Positions 7,887-13,942 of a DNA stretch of 36,924 bases are shown here, in pieces (position 1 is the first letter of the stretch; each line of letters opens with the position of its first letter). A program made the translations under genes and the position numbers. Below the pieces are notes generated by a model. That model saw nothing but the letters and a program-made list of their open reading frames with translations. It did no database searches and was not told the DNA's origin. The stretch spans positions 1 through 36,924 of the forward strand of contig CAJLYO010000001.1 of assembly GCA_905210885.1 (NCBI GenBank). Reading direction: 5' to 3'. Source of the stretch: an uncultured Eubacteriales bacterium. Its GTDB lineage: Bacteria; Bacillota; Clostridia; Monoglobales; Firm-18.

Positions 7887-9170
7887 ATGAAAAAATTGGT
7901 TTGCCTGATATTTTCTTTAATACTGATTTTGCCGTCGGGGGTGTGTTTTGCGTTTCCGGAGATTAAGGCGGACTGCGCCATAGTTGCACTGACGGACGGA
8001 CAGCAGATTGTGTATTCCAAAAATCCGGAAAAGAAAATATCTCCCTCCGGGCTTACAAAGCTTTTTGCCGCTCTTACCGCTTATGACCTAAAGGACATAA
8101 ACGAAACGGTAATTGTGGACGAAAATATTACCGAATATGTTTCGCCTTACGAAATTTCCGCACGGCTTCAGCCGGGTGAGATGCTTAGTCTTTATGACCT
8201 TTTGGGCGCTTTGGTTGTGGGGTCGGCAAACGATGCCGCGTATCAGACCGCAATAACGTGCAGCGGCTCTGAGGAGGCGTTTGTTGAAAAGATGAACGCG
8301 AAGGCAAAGGCGCTGGGGCTTAAGAATACCAGGTTTACCAATGTGACCGGTTTTTATGACGAAAATCAGTATGTCTGCGCTTCGGACATGCTTACGGTTT
8401 ACAGAAAAATTTACGAAAACGAGGCGTTAAAAAAGCTGGTAAACCGCAGAAGCTGGGTTATCGAGCCTACAAACGTTTCAAAAAGGCGCACATTCTGGTC
8501 GAATAATCACTTGATTAACACATATTATGAAACAAAATATTTCTACAGTTACGCCGCAAGCGGAAAGATAAGCTCGTCATCGGAGGGTGGCTGTTCCGCT
8601 GTTACAACCGCGTCAAAGGGCGGAATGAATCTTATGTGCATTATACTTAATTCTCCTCTTGACAGCGGTATAAATTATTCGCTTGTGGATTCAAAAAATC
8701 TTTACGAATACGTGTTTGAAAACTACACACCGGTAACCGTTGTTAAGGAAAACGAGCTTATGTGCGAGTCAAAGCTTAAAAATGCATCGGGAGCATCATA
8801 CGTGCTTGTCAACGCGAAAACTCAGCTTAAGGGTATCGTGAAAAAGGGTGACGGCACGGACAAAATCGAAAAAAAACTTAATATACCCGAGGCTTTAAGC
8901 GCGCCTCTTGAAAAGGGGCAGAAGGTAGGTACCGCAAGTTTTTCCTATGACGGCAACACTGTGGGGTCGGTTAATTTAACGGTAGGCGATGATATAAGCT
9001 TTAACCCGGTTAAGTATGCGTTTAACGGAGTCGGCTGGTTTTTCGGTTTAAAAATAGTGCGGACGGTTATTGCGGTGGTTGTATTATTGTTTATCATACT
9101 TGCCGCGTCATTTGTATATTATGTAAATAAGGCGCAGAAAAAGCGTGTAAAACGGAGGAACAGAAAATGA
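7887..9170 (+). CDS. S11-family (PBP5/DacF-like) penicillin-binding protein, probably catalytically defective
   Basis: D-alanyl-D-alanine carboxypeptidase fold, 427 aa. A signal peptide covers residues 1-22. The S11 order of motifs is recognisable, but two of three are damaged. The SxxK box should be P-A-S-x-T-K and reads P53-S-G-L-T-K58, so glycine sits at the nucleophile position (55) and the only nearby serine is one residue early. SxN is intact (SAN, 113-115). The KTG box aligns with K227-I-S, keeping only the lysine. The conserved TN..G segment near 151 is present. The C-terminus has a membrane helix (about 390-412) and a Lys/Arg-rich tail, instead of the amphipathic anchor typical of PBP5. 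Its stop overlaps the cdaA start by 4 nt (ATGA). I infer a pseudoenzyme that may bind peptidoglycan or signal to CdaA; residual activity through Ser54 is not excluded. Confidence 0.85.
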   Translation: MKKLVCLIFSLILILPSGVCFAFPEIKADCAIVALTDGQQIVYSKNPEKKISPSGLTKLFAALTAYDLKDINETVIVDENITEYVSPYEISARLQPGEMLSLYDLLGALVVGSANDAAYQTAITCSGSEEAFVEKMNAKAKALGLKNTRFTNVTGFYDENQYVCASDMLTVYRKIYENEALKKLVNRRSWVIEPTNVSKRRTFWSNNHLINTYYETKYFYSYAASGKISSSSEGGCSAVTTASKGGMNLMCIILNSPLDSGINYSLVDSKNLYEYVFENYTPVTVVKENELMCESKLKNASGASYVLVNAKTQLKGIVKKGDGTDKIEKKLNIPEALSAPLEKGQKVGTASFSYDGNTVGSVNLTVGDDISFNPVKYAFNGVGWFFGLKIVRTVIAVVVLLFIILAASFVYYVNKAQKKRVKRRNRK

Positions 9171-10012
9171 TAACATTCTTTGAACAGATTGTAAGCGCTT
9201 TTAAATTTATAAGAATACAGGACTATATCGATATTTTGGTTGTTGCCTTCTGCATTTATCAGGGTATTAAGCTTGTTAAGGAAACACGGGCGGTTCAGCT
9301 TATAAAGGGTATACTTATCCTTGTTGTCGCGCTGCAGCTTAGCTCATGGTTCGGACTTCATATGGTAAATTATATTCTGATAAACACAATGCAGGTTGGC
9401 GTAATCGCTATTATTATCGTGTTTCAGCCCGAACTTCGCCGGGCTTTGGAGCAAATGGGCAGAAGTAAATTCAGCACGCTTTTTACAGGCGTTGACGTTA
9501 ACTCTCCGGAGATGCTCCAAAAGACCGCTCAGAGCATATGCGACGCGGCGCAGTCAATGTCAAAAAACCGCGTGGGTGCTTTGATTGTGTGGGAGCGCAG
9601 AACAAAAATCGGCGATATAATAAGGACCGGTGTGGATTTGGAGGCGGCTGTAAGTCCGGAGCTTTTGGTTAATATTTTCGTCCCAAACACTCCTCTTCAT
9701 GACGGAGCGGTGGTTATACGGGAAAACAGAATCGCGGCGGCGGCGTGTTTTCTGCCCCTCACCCAAAAGCAGGATTTAAGCATTGAGCTTGGAACGCGTC
9801 ACCGTGCGGCACTGGGTATTTCCGAGGCGTCTGACGCGGCGGTTGTGGTTGTGTCGGAGGAAACGGGTAAAATTTCCCTTGCCCTTGACGGCTCGCTTAC
9901 AAGAAATTTAACTGTTGAATCCCTTAAAAAAGCACTGGTTAAAATAATGTCGCCGGACAGCGTTACGGAAACAAGAAATCGCCTTAAGTTCTGGAAGGGG
10001 CTGAAAAAATGA
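9167..10012 (+). CDS. cdaA: Diadenylate cyclase CdaA (c-di-AMP synthase)
   Basis: Makes cyclic di-AMP from two ATP; c-di-AMP controls potassium and osmolyte transport and cell-wall homeostasis. At 281 aa it has the family layout: three N-terminal membrane helices (about residues 20-85), then the DisA_N catalytic domain. The catalytic motifs are intact: DGA at 179-181 (in NTPLHDGAVVI) and the GTRHRAA block at 209-215. It overlaps the preceding S11-like gene by 4 nt and the following cdaR by 4 nt, so the three are almost certainly translated as a coupled set. In B. subtilis the usual partners are cdaR and glmM; here a PBP-like gene precedes and a flavoprotein follows. Confidence 0.96.
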   Translation: MITFFEQIVSAFKFIRIQDYIDILVVAFCIYQGIKLVKETRAVQLIKGILILVVALQLSSWFGLHMVNYILINTMQVGVIAIIIVFQPELRRALEQMGRSKFSTLFTGVDVNSPEMLQKTAQSICDAAQSMSKNRVGALIVWERRTKIGDIIRTGVDLEAAVSPELLVNIFVPNTPLHDGAVVIRENRIAAAACFLPLTQKQDLSIELGTRHRAALGISEASDAAVVVVSEETGKISLALDGSLTRNLTVESLKKALVKIMSPDSVTETRNRLKFWKGLKK

Positions 10013-10962
10013 AAAAGTTCTTTACTACCGATATTCCTACAAAGCTGTTGTCTTTGGGTATTGCCGTTGTTTTATGGGTGTATCTTGTGGTGCTTTTAAA
10101 TCCGCAGATTGAAACCACGTTTGCAAATATTCCCATAACATATTCCGACCATGCAAAGCTTTCGCAAAACGGTTATGTTATAACAAGCGAAACGGTTGAA
10201 AGCATTAATTTAAAGCTGCGCGGTTCGCGTAATATGCTGTCTAATGTTAATAAAAACAACATTTCCGCGTATATTGACCTTTCGGGCTGTGCCGCGTCTG
10301 GCACATATTCGCTGCCTATTCATGTCCGTCTGCCTTATGACGAGCTTGCGATTATTGATAAAAATCCGTATAATGTAAATATCGTTGTGGATAAGGTTAT
10401 AAGCCGCGAATTTGATATTGAGGTTATAACAAGCGGCGAGCCGAAAAGCGGCGTTCATATGGACAGCGCCAAGGCAAAGCTTGCGTCCGTAACGGTTTCC
10501 GGACCGTCCGAGATTGTAAAAAGCATTGATAAAGCGGTGGTTTATGCCGATGTGGGCGGAATTTCCGAAAGCAAAACGATTTCATCGGAAATCAAGATTT
10601 TAAACAGCCGCGGTGAGGACGTTAAAAGCGAATTTTTGACTGTCAGCGCGTCAAAAACCGACGTTGCATGCACTGTTTTGCTTGAAAAAACCGTCCCGGT
10701 TTCACTGGACGGAATATCCGTTCCGGAAGGATATGAAATTCACTCCGCTCTGCCTCAGACTGTTACCGTTATAGGGCAGAAGGAGGTTTTGGAAACTATT
10801 GACGAAGTTAAAGCCGCCGATTATACCTTTACCGAGGAAAATACCGAGGTGACAAAAATTCCTCTTGTTTTCCCCAACGGCGTAACTTCGGAAACGGAAA
10901 CGGTTGACGTGGTTATAAAACGAAGCGAGGCACAGGGGGAAAACGATGACGTTAACGGTTAA
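10009..10962 (+). CDS. cdaR: CdaR / YbbR-domain regulator of CdaA
   Basis: CdaR is a membrane-anchored extracytoplasmic protein that modulates CdaA. At 317 aa it has a short cytoplasmic start (KKFFTTDIPTKLLSL), one membrane helix at about residues 13-30 (LGIAVVLWVYLVVLL), then an outer region made of YbbR-type beta-rich repeats (about 35-115, 120-210 and 215-300) with the recurrent V.V.G pattern. It starts within the ATGA overlap with the cdaA stop. The 3' end overlaps the flavoprotein start by 17 nt. Gene order and topology make the assignment firm even though YbbR repeats diverge strongly. Confidence 0.92.
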   Translation: MKKFFTTDIPTKLLSLGIAVVLWVYLVVLLNPQIETTFANIPITYSDHAKLSQNGYVITSETVESINLKLRGSRNMLSNVNKNNISAYIDLSGCAASGTYSLPIHVRLPYDELAIIDKNPYNVNIVVDKVISREFDIEVITSGEPKSGVHMDSAKAKLASVTVSGPSEIVKSIDKAVVYADVGGISESKTISSEIKILNSRGEDVKSEFLTVSASKTDVACTVLLEKTVPVSLDGISVPEGYEIHSALPQTVTVIGQKEVLETIDEVKAADYTFTEENTEVTKIPLVFPNGVTSETETVDVVIKRSEAQGENDDVNG

Positions 10963-12478
10963 TAACATTTCCATGCCCATTGACAGCACACCTGAGGACG
11001 CAAAAGCGGAGGCTGTCAGACGGTGCGGAATTGAAAAAGAAAAAATCACCGGTGTGCATATAAAAAAACGCTCGGTTGACGCACGGCGCGGAACCGTTAA
11101 TTTCGTGTATTCCGTTTTAATTGAGTACGGTCCGGCGGAAGAAAAGACGAAGACGCCCGTTTTCGGCACGAAAAAGCAGGAACACGGTATCGTGGTTATC
11201 GGCAGCGGCCCTGCAGGGCTTTTTTGTGCATACACTCTGGCACAAAACGGTTACGCTCCCCTTCTTTTGGAGCGCGGTGCCGACATGAGCCGCCGCACGG
11301 CGGACGTTGCCGGATTTTATTCCGGTGGAAATCTTAACGAAAATTCAAATATTCAGTTCGGTGAGGGCGGCGCCGGTACGTTTTCCGACGGAAAGCTTAC
11401 CACAAGGGTGAATGACGAAAGATGCGATACGGTTTTGCGGATTTTTGTTGACAACGGTGCAAAAGACGAAATACTCTACGACAGTAAGCCGCACGTGGGC
11501 ACCGATATGCTGAAAGATATTGTTGTCAGCATGAGAAAGACAATAATTAAAAACGGCGGTGAGGTTCGTTTCAATACCGCCGTGACGGATATAAAAACCG
11601 AAAACGGAAAGCTTCGCGCGGTTGTTGCGGATGGCTGTGAAATTCCGTGCGACAAGGCGGTTTTTGCCGTCGGTCATTCGGCGAGGGATACCTATGAAAT
11701 GCTGTACTCAAAAGGTGCGGCGATGACACCCAAGGCATTTGCCATGGGATACAGGATAGAGCATAAGCGTGAATTTATAGATGTTGCGCAGTACGGAAAA
11801 TTCGCCGGTCATAAAAACCTCGGCGCGGCGGACTACCGTCTTACTTATAACGAGCTGGGCAGAAGCTGTTTTTCCTTTTGCATGTGCCCCGGCGGTTTTG
11901 TTGTTGCGGCGGCATCGGAGCACGGCGGCATTGCGGTTAACGGTATGAGCGAAAACAGCAGAAACGGTGAAAATTCCAACAGTGCAATCGTTGCGCAGAT
12001 AACGCCGGAGGATTTTGACGGCATTTTCGGCGGAATGGAACTTCAGCGAAAATGCGAGCGTGCGGCATATGACATTACCGGTTCATATACAGCACCGGCG
12101 CAAAATTCCGCTGATTTTATAAACGGTGTCAAAAGCACACGGCTTTTGCATGTTAAACCCACCTATCCTTTGGGGTGCGAGCCGTGGTCACTTAAAGGAC
12201 TGCTCCCAAAATCCGCAGGCGCGGTAATTGCCCGGGGTCTTAAAAGCTTTGACAGAAAAATCAAAGGATTTTCCGAAAACGGCGTGCTCACAGGGGTTGA
12301 AACGCGTACCTCCGCGCCGGTCAGAATTTTGAGAAATGAGAATATGGAAAGCATAACGATTAAAAATCTTATGCCCATAGGCGAAGGGGCGGGCTATGCC
12401 GGAGGAATAATGAGCGCGGCTGTTGACGGAATAAAGGCGGCAGGCAGTATAATGAGCGAATTTTGCCTGAGATGTTGA
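10946..12478 (+). CDS. FAD-dependent oxidoreductase of the COG2509 family
   Basis: A flavoprotein of unknown substrate, 510 aa. An N-terminal domain of about 75 residues precedes the Rossmann FAD site G86-S-G-P-A-G-L92, followed by the acidic end of the second strand (LLLERG, 107-111). The FGEGGAGTFSDGKLTTR block (near 135) is characteristic of the COG2509 'uncharacterized FAD-dependent dehydrogenase' family. The C-terminus carries the second FAD-contact block, P.GEGAGYAGGI.SAA.DG. ATG start behind an AGGGGG site, overlapping cdaR by 17 nt. From memory this family is often encoded near cdaA/cdaR in Clostridia, but no biochemical link is established. The stop codon is embedded in the -35 box of the next promoter. 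Confidence 0.88.
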   Translation: MTLTVNNISMPIDSTPEDAKAEAVRRCGIEKEKITGVHIKKRSVDARRGTVNFVYSVLIEYGPAEEKTKTPVFGTKKQEHGIVVIGSGPAGLFCAYTLAQNGYAPLLLERGADMSRRTADVAGFYSGGNLNENSNIQFGEGGAGTFSDGKLTTRVNDERCDTVLRIFVDNGAKDEILYDSKPHVGTDMLKDIVVSMRKTIIKNGGEVRFNTAVTDIKTENGKLRAVVADGCEIPCDKAVFAVGHSARDTYEMLYSKGAAMTPKAFAMGYRIEHKREFIDVAQYGKFAGHKNLGAADYRLTYNELGRSCFSFCMCPGGFVVAAASEHGGIAVNGMSENSRNGENSNSAIVAQITPEDFDGIFGGMELQRKCERAAYDITGSYTAPAQNSADFINGVKSTRLLHVKPTYPLGCEPWSLKGLLPKSAGAVIARGLKSFDRKIKGFSENGVLTGVETRTSAPVRILRNENMESITIKNLMPIGEGAGYAGGIMSAAVDGIKAAGSIMSEFCLRC

Positions 12479-12503
12479 CAAAACGCAAAAAAGAATGTAT
12501 AAT
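12475..12503 (+). promoter_or_regulatory. Perfect consensus promoter for a plus-strand small RNA
   Basis: TTGACA (12475-12480), exactly 17 bp, TATAAT (12498-12503): a full sigma-A consensus. The -35 box overlaps the stop codon of the flavoprotein gene. No plus-strand CDS with a ribosome-binding site follows for over 400 bp, so the product is probably a non-coding RNA starting near 12510. Confidence 0.8.
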
Positions 12504-12509
12504 GAACTT

Positions 12510-12600
12510 AAAGATGGCAAGACCTCAAACGGTTATGCCACAAAGTGAACTACTTTAGCAGTAGCCGCCTGTGTCAGAGGCGGCTACTGTACTTTTACTG
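12510..12600 (+). ncRNA. Candidate small antisense RNA with two stem-loops
   Basis: Predicted transcript of about 80-90 nt from the consensus promoter. Hairpin 1: TGGCA (12515-12519) with TGCCA (12536-12540) and an inner ACC/GGT helix. Hairpin 2: a perfect 12-bp stem, 12559-12570 with 12578-12589, and a 7-nt loop. A short T-rich stretch follows (TACTTTTAC), so termination is plausible but not strong. The RNA is complementary to the 3' part of the minus-strand small ORF transcript. This is the layout of antitoxin RNAs such as RatA and SR4, which overlap the 3' end of toxin mRNAs. Alternatively, hairpin 2 is only the terminator of the cda gene run. Confidence 0.5.
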
Positions 12601-12680
12601 AGCAAATAATTATCACGAGGATAACCGTAAAAACCGAAATAATCAGTTTTTTTGCCATATGTACAATGCTTACTTTTCAT
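12555..12680 (-). CDS. Overlapping 41-aa reading frame with good ribosome-binding site (leader or alternative product)
   Basis: The ATG at 12680 lies 7 nt after the GGGGG of AAAGGGGG and opens a 41-codon frame that is polar and Tyr/Lys-rich (MKSKHCTYGKK...), overlapping the hydrophobic frame out of phase. The start sits in an 8-bp hairpin (12665-12672 with 12680-12687). It may be the translated leader that opens the hairpin for the downstream start, or a chance frame. Its composition does not suggest a folded protein. Confidence 0.25.
   Translation of the reverse strand: MKSKHCTYGKKTDYFGFYGYPRDNYLLSKSTVAASDTGGYC
12559..12589. terminator. 12-bp perfect stem, probably a shared terminator
   Basis: CAGTAGCCGCCT (12559-12570) pairs with AGGCGGCTACTG (12578-12589) across a 7-nt loop. 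It lies where plus-strand transcripts from the cda genes and the small RNA meet the minus-strand small-ORF transcript. T tracts are short on the plus side and lacking on the minus side. Confidence 0.55.
12584..12658 (-). CDS. Candidate small hydrophobic peptide (24 aa), possible type I toxin
   Basis: A 24-residue reading frame starting M-A-K-K, followed by a continuous hydrophobic stretch (LIISVFTVILVIIICSV) and ending K-V-Q. The short Lys-rich start plus a single membrane-spanning segment resembles type I toxins such as Ibs or Fst-like peptides, but no homology can be claimed. The frame has no good Shine-Dalgarno sequence of its own. The nearest, AAAGGGGG (12695-12688), precedes an overlapping upstream ORF (12680-12555), so translation could be coupled as in mok/hok. 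It is transcribed from a minus-strand promoter (12779-12807), and its 3' end is complementary to the plus-strand small RNA. Confidence 0.35.
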   Translation of the reverse strand: MAKKLIISVFTVILVIIICSVKVQ

Positions 12681-12687
12681 AAGCATT
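12665..12687 (-). promoter_or_regulatory. Hairpin at the translation start of the small minus-strand ORFs
   Basis: AATGCTTA and TAAGCATT (12665-12672, 12680-12687) form a perfect 8-bp stem with a 7-nt loop. On the minus strand the stem abuts the GGGGG ribosome-binding site and contains the first base of the ATG at 12680. Translational control by start-site sequestration is common in type I toxin mRNAs. Confidence 0.45.
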
Positions 12688-12778
12688 CCCCCTTTCATAA
12701 ACTCGGCATGTGCCTGTGAATATAAAAGCGGGCTTCACCGCCGGTGTAAACAACGTTAAGAAATCTTGCCTATTCGGT

Positions 12779-12807
12779 ATTATGCACCATAATTTTACTT
12801 TTTTCAA
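12779..12807 (-). promoter_or_regulatory. Sigma-A type promoter for the minus-strand small ORF transcript
   Basis: On the minus strand, TTGAAA (12807-12802), 17 bp, CATAAT (12784-12779). It points toward 12680 and converges on the consensus plus-strand promoter at 12475, giving a predicted transcript of about 210 nt ending around the 12-bp stem. Confidence 0.6.
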
Positions 12808-12868
12808 GTATTTTTGCAGTAATGTTTAACTTGCACTCCATAAAATATTAAAAAATTTGTAAAAACTA

Positions 12869-12897
12869 TTGCATTATTTCTTTCTTTTATGTATAAT
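12869..12897 (+). promoter_or_regulatory. Promoter of yajC-SCIFF genes
   Basis: TTGCAT (12869-12874), 17-bp spacer, TATAAT (12892-12897), 29 nt upstream of the yajC start codon and 17 nt before its GGAGG. Confidence 0.75.
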
Positions 12898-12926
12898 TAA
12901 TGTATTATGTATATGGAGGTTTGGGA

Positions 12927-13274
12927 ATGTTTAATGAGTTTATAGCATATGCTGCTCCGGTGGCCGACGCTGCCGCACAGACAGGCGAAGTGAGCACAGC
13001 TGCCGCTTTGGCTGCAAATATTCTTCCCTTTGCCGTGCTGATTCTTTTCTTCTGGTTGTTTATTATAAGACCCCAGAGAAAAAGAGAAAAGCAGACAAGA
13101 GAAATGCTTGCCGCGCTGAAAGTTGGGGATAAAATCACGACAATCGGCGGAATTGTGGGCAAGGTTGCAAGAATTAAGGATGACACCGTTACAATCGAAA
13201 CAGGTGCGGACAAGGTTAAAATTGTTTTCGAGCGCAAGGCGATTGCCTCGGTTGAACAAAAAATTTCTGACTGA
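12927..13274 (+). CDS. yajC: Preprotein translocase subunit YajC
   Basis: YajC is a small accessory subunit of the Sec-SecDF-YajC translocase with one membrane helix. Start at ATG 12927 (115 aa) because GGAGG sits 7 nt upstream; an earlier in-frame ATG at 12906 lies before that site. A hydrophobic helix at about residues 32-48 runs into the family signature FWLFIIRPQRKREK, followed by a soluble domain with VGDKI.TIGGIVGKV. secD and secF are not adjacent here. In Clostridia yajC commonly neighbours the SCIFF peptide genes, as it does in this window. Confidence 0.95.
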   Translation: MFNEFIAYAAPVADAAAQTGEVSTAAALAANILPFAVLILFFWLFIIRPQRKREKQTREMLAALKVGDKITTIGGIVGKVARIKDDTVTIETGADKVKIVFERKAIASVEQKISD

Positions 13275-13281
13275 CATATTT

Positions 13282-13331
13282 AAACACCCCTTTGAATATC
13301 TATTTACAAAGGCTTTATTCGGAGGGTGTTT
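13282..13331 (+). promoter_or_regulatory. Nested stem-loop sequestering the ribosome-binding site of the TIGR04086 gene
   Basis: Outer stem AAACACCC (13282-13289) with GGGTGTTT (13324-13331), perfect over 8 bp. Inner stem CTTTG (13290-13294) with CAAAG (13307-13311). The outer 3' strand contains half of the GGAGGG Shine-Dalgarno sequence (13321-13326). It could repress translation or mediate a regulatory switch ahead of the SCIFF genes. Confidence 0.4.
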
Positions 13332-13334
13332 TAT

Positions 13335-13760
13335 ATGGATACAAATACCGTTGTAAAAGAAAACAAAAGCGTGCTGCCTTCGGCGCTGTGCGTCATTGTC
13401 AATGTGGCGGTGACATATGCCGTTATGCTTGTGTGCCTTTTTGTTTTCGCGTTAATCGTTACATATACCGATTTCCCGGAGGAATTTGTCTCCGCGGTGG
13501 TGCTGGTTATGACGGTTATAAGCATTATGCTGTCCGGAATACTTACGGCGCGCAAAAGCGGCAGAAAAGGCTGGCTTTGCGGCGCTGTTTCCGGTGTGGT
13601 TTATATGCTGACGCTGTTTGGTTTGTCCGCATTGGCGTTTAGAAATGCCGGTGTGGGTATAAACCTTGTTACCATGCTTGCCCTGGGGCTTTTTGCCGGG
13701 ACGTTCGGCGGTATACTTGGGATAAATATGAAAGGAGCAAGGAAAAATGAAAAACGTTAA
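13335..13760 (+). CDS. TIGR04086 family membrane protein
   Basis: A 141-residue protein with four predicted membrane helices (about residues 17-40, 48-70, 80-97 and 105-130). The start is ATG 13335, 9 nt after GGAGG; a GTG at 13326 falls within the ribosome-binding site. Size, topology and position between yajC and the SCIFF peptide match the TIGR04086 family, which accompanies SCIFF in Clostridia. Its role is unknown; handling or export of the peptide is only a guess from context. The last codons overlap the SCIFF start by 14 nt. Confidence 0.8.
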   Translation: MDTNTVVKENKSVLPSALCVIVNVAVTYAVMLVCLFVFALIVTYTDFPEEFVSAVVLVMTVISIMLSGILTARKSGRKGWLCGAVSGVVYMLTLFGLSALAFRNAGVGINLVTMLALGLFAGTFGGILGINMKGARKNEKR

Positions 13761-13893
13761 AACTTTATGCGGCGCAACCCTTAAGGCAAGCGCTTCAAAG
13801 GGCGGCTGCGGTGAATGTCAGACTTCCTGCCAGTCAGCTTGCAAAACTTCCTGCACTGTTGCAAATCAGAAGTGCGAAAACAAAAATAAATAA
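13747..13893 (+). CDS. scfA: SCIFF ribosomal peptide precursor (six cysteines in forty-five residues)
   Basis: A 48-residue peptide translated from ATG 13747, with AAGGAGCAAGG upstream, inside the end of the TIGR04086 gene. The core CGECQTSCQSACKTSC (residues 21-36) and the later VANQKCE are the near-invariant SCIFF pattern. The six family cysteines are 21, 24, 28, 32, 36 and 43; an additional Cys8 lies in the leader, making seven. SCIFF peptides are substrates of the adjacent radical SAM enzyme, which in characterised homologues forms a thioether bond between a Cys and a downstream Thr (here Cys32 and Thr37 would correspond). The biological function of the mature peptide is not established. 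Confidence 0.95.
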   Translation: MKNVKTLCGATLKASASKGGCGECQTSCQSACKTSCTVANQKCENKNK

Positions 13894-13900
13894 TTAAATT

Positions 13901-13926
13901 CGGGTGCCCCGGCACCCGTTTTTTTT
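13901..13926 (+). terminator. Rho-independent terminator between SCIFF peptide and maturase
   Basis: CGGGTGCC (13901-13908) pairs perfectly with GGCACCCG (13911-13918) across a 2-nt loop, followed by eight T residues. It lies 7 nt after the SCIFF stop and 17 nt before the maturase start. Partial read-through would give more precursor peptide than enzyme. Confidence 0.9.
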
Positions 13927-13942
13927 AGAAAGGGTTATACAG

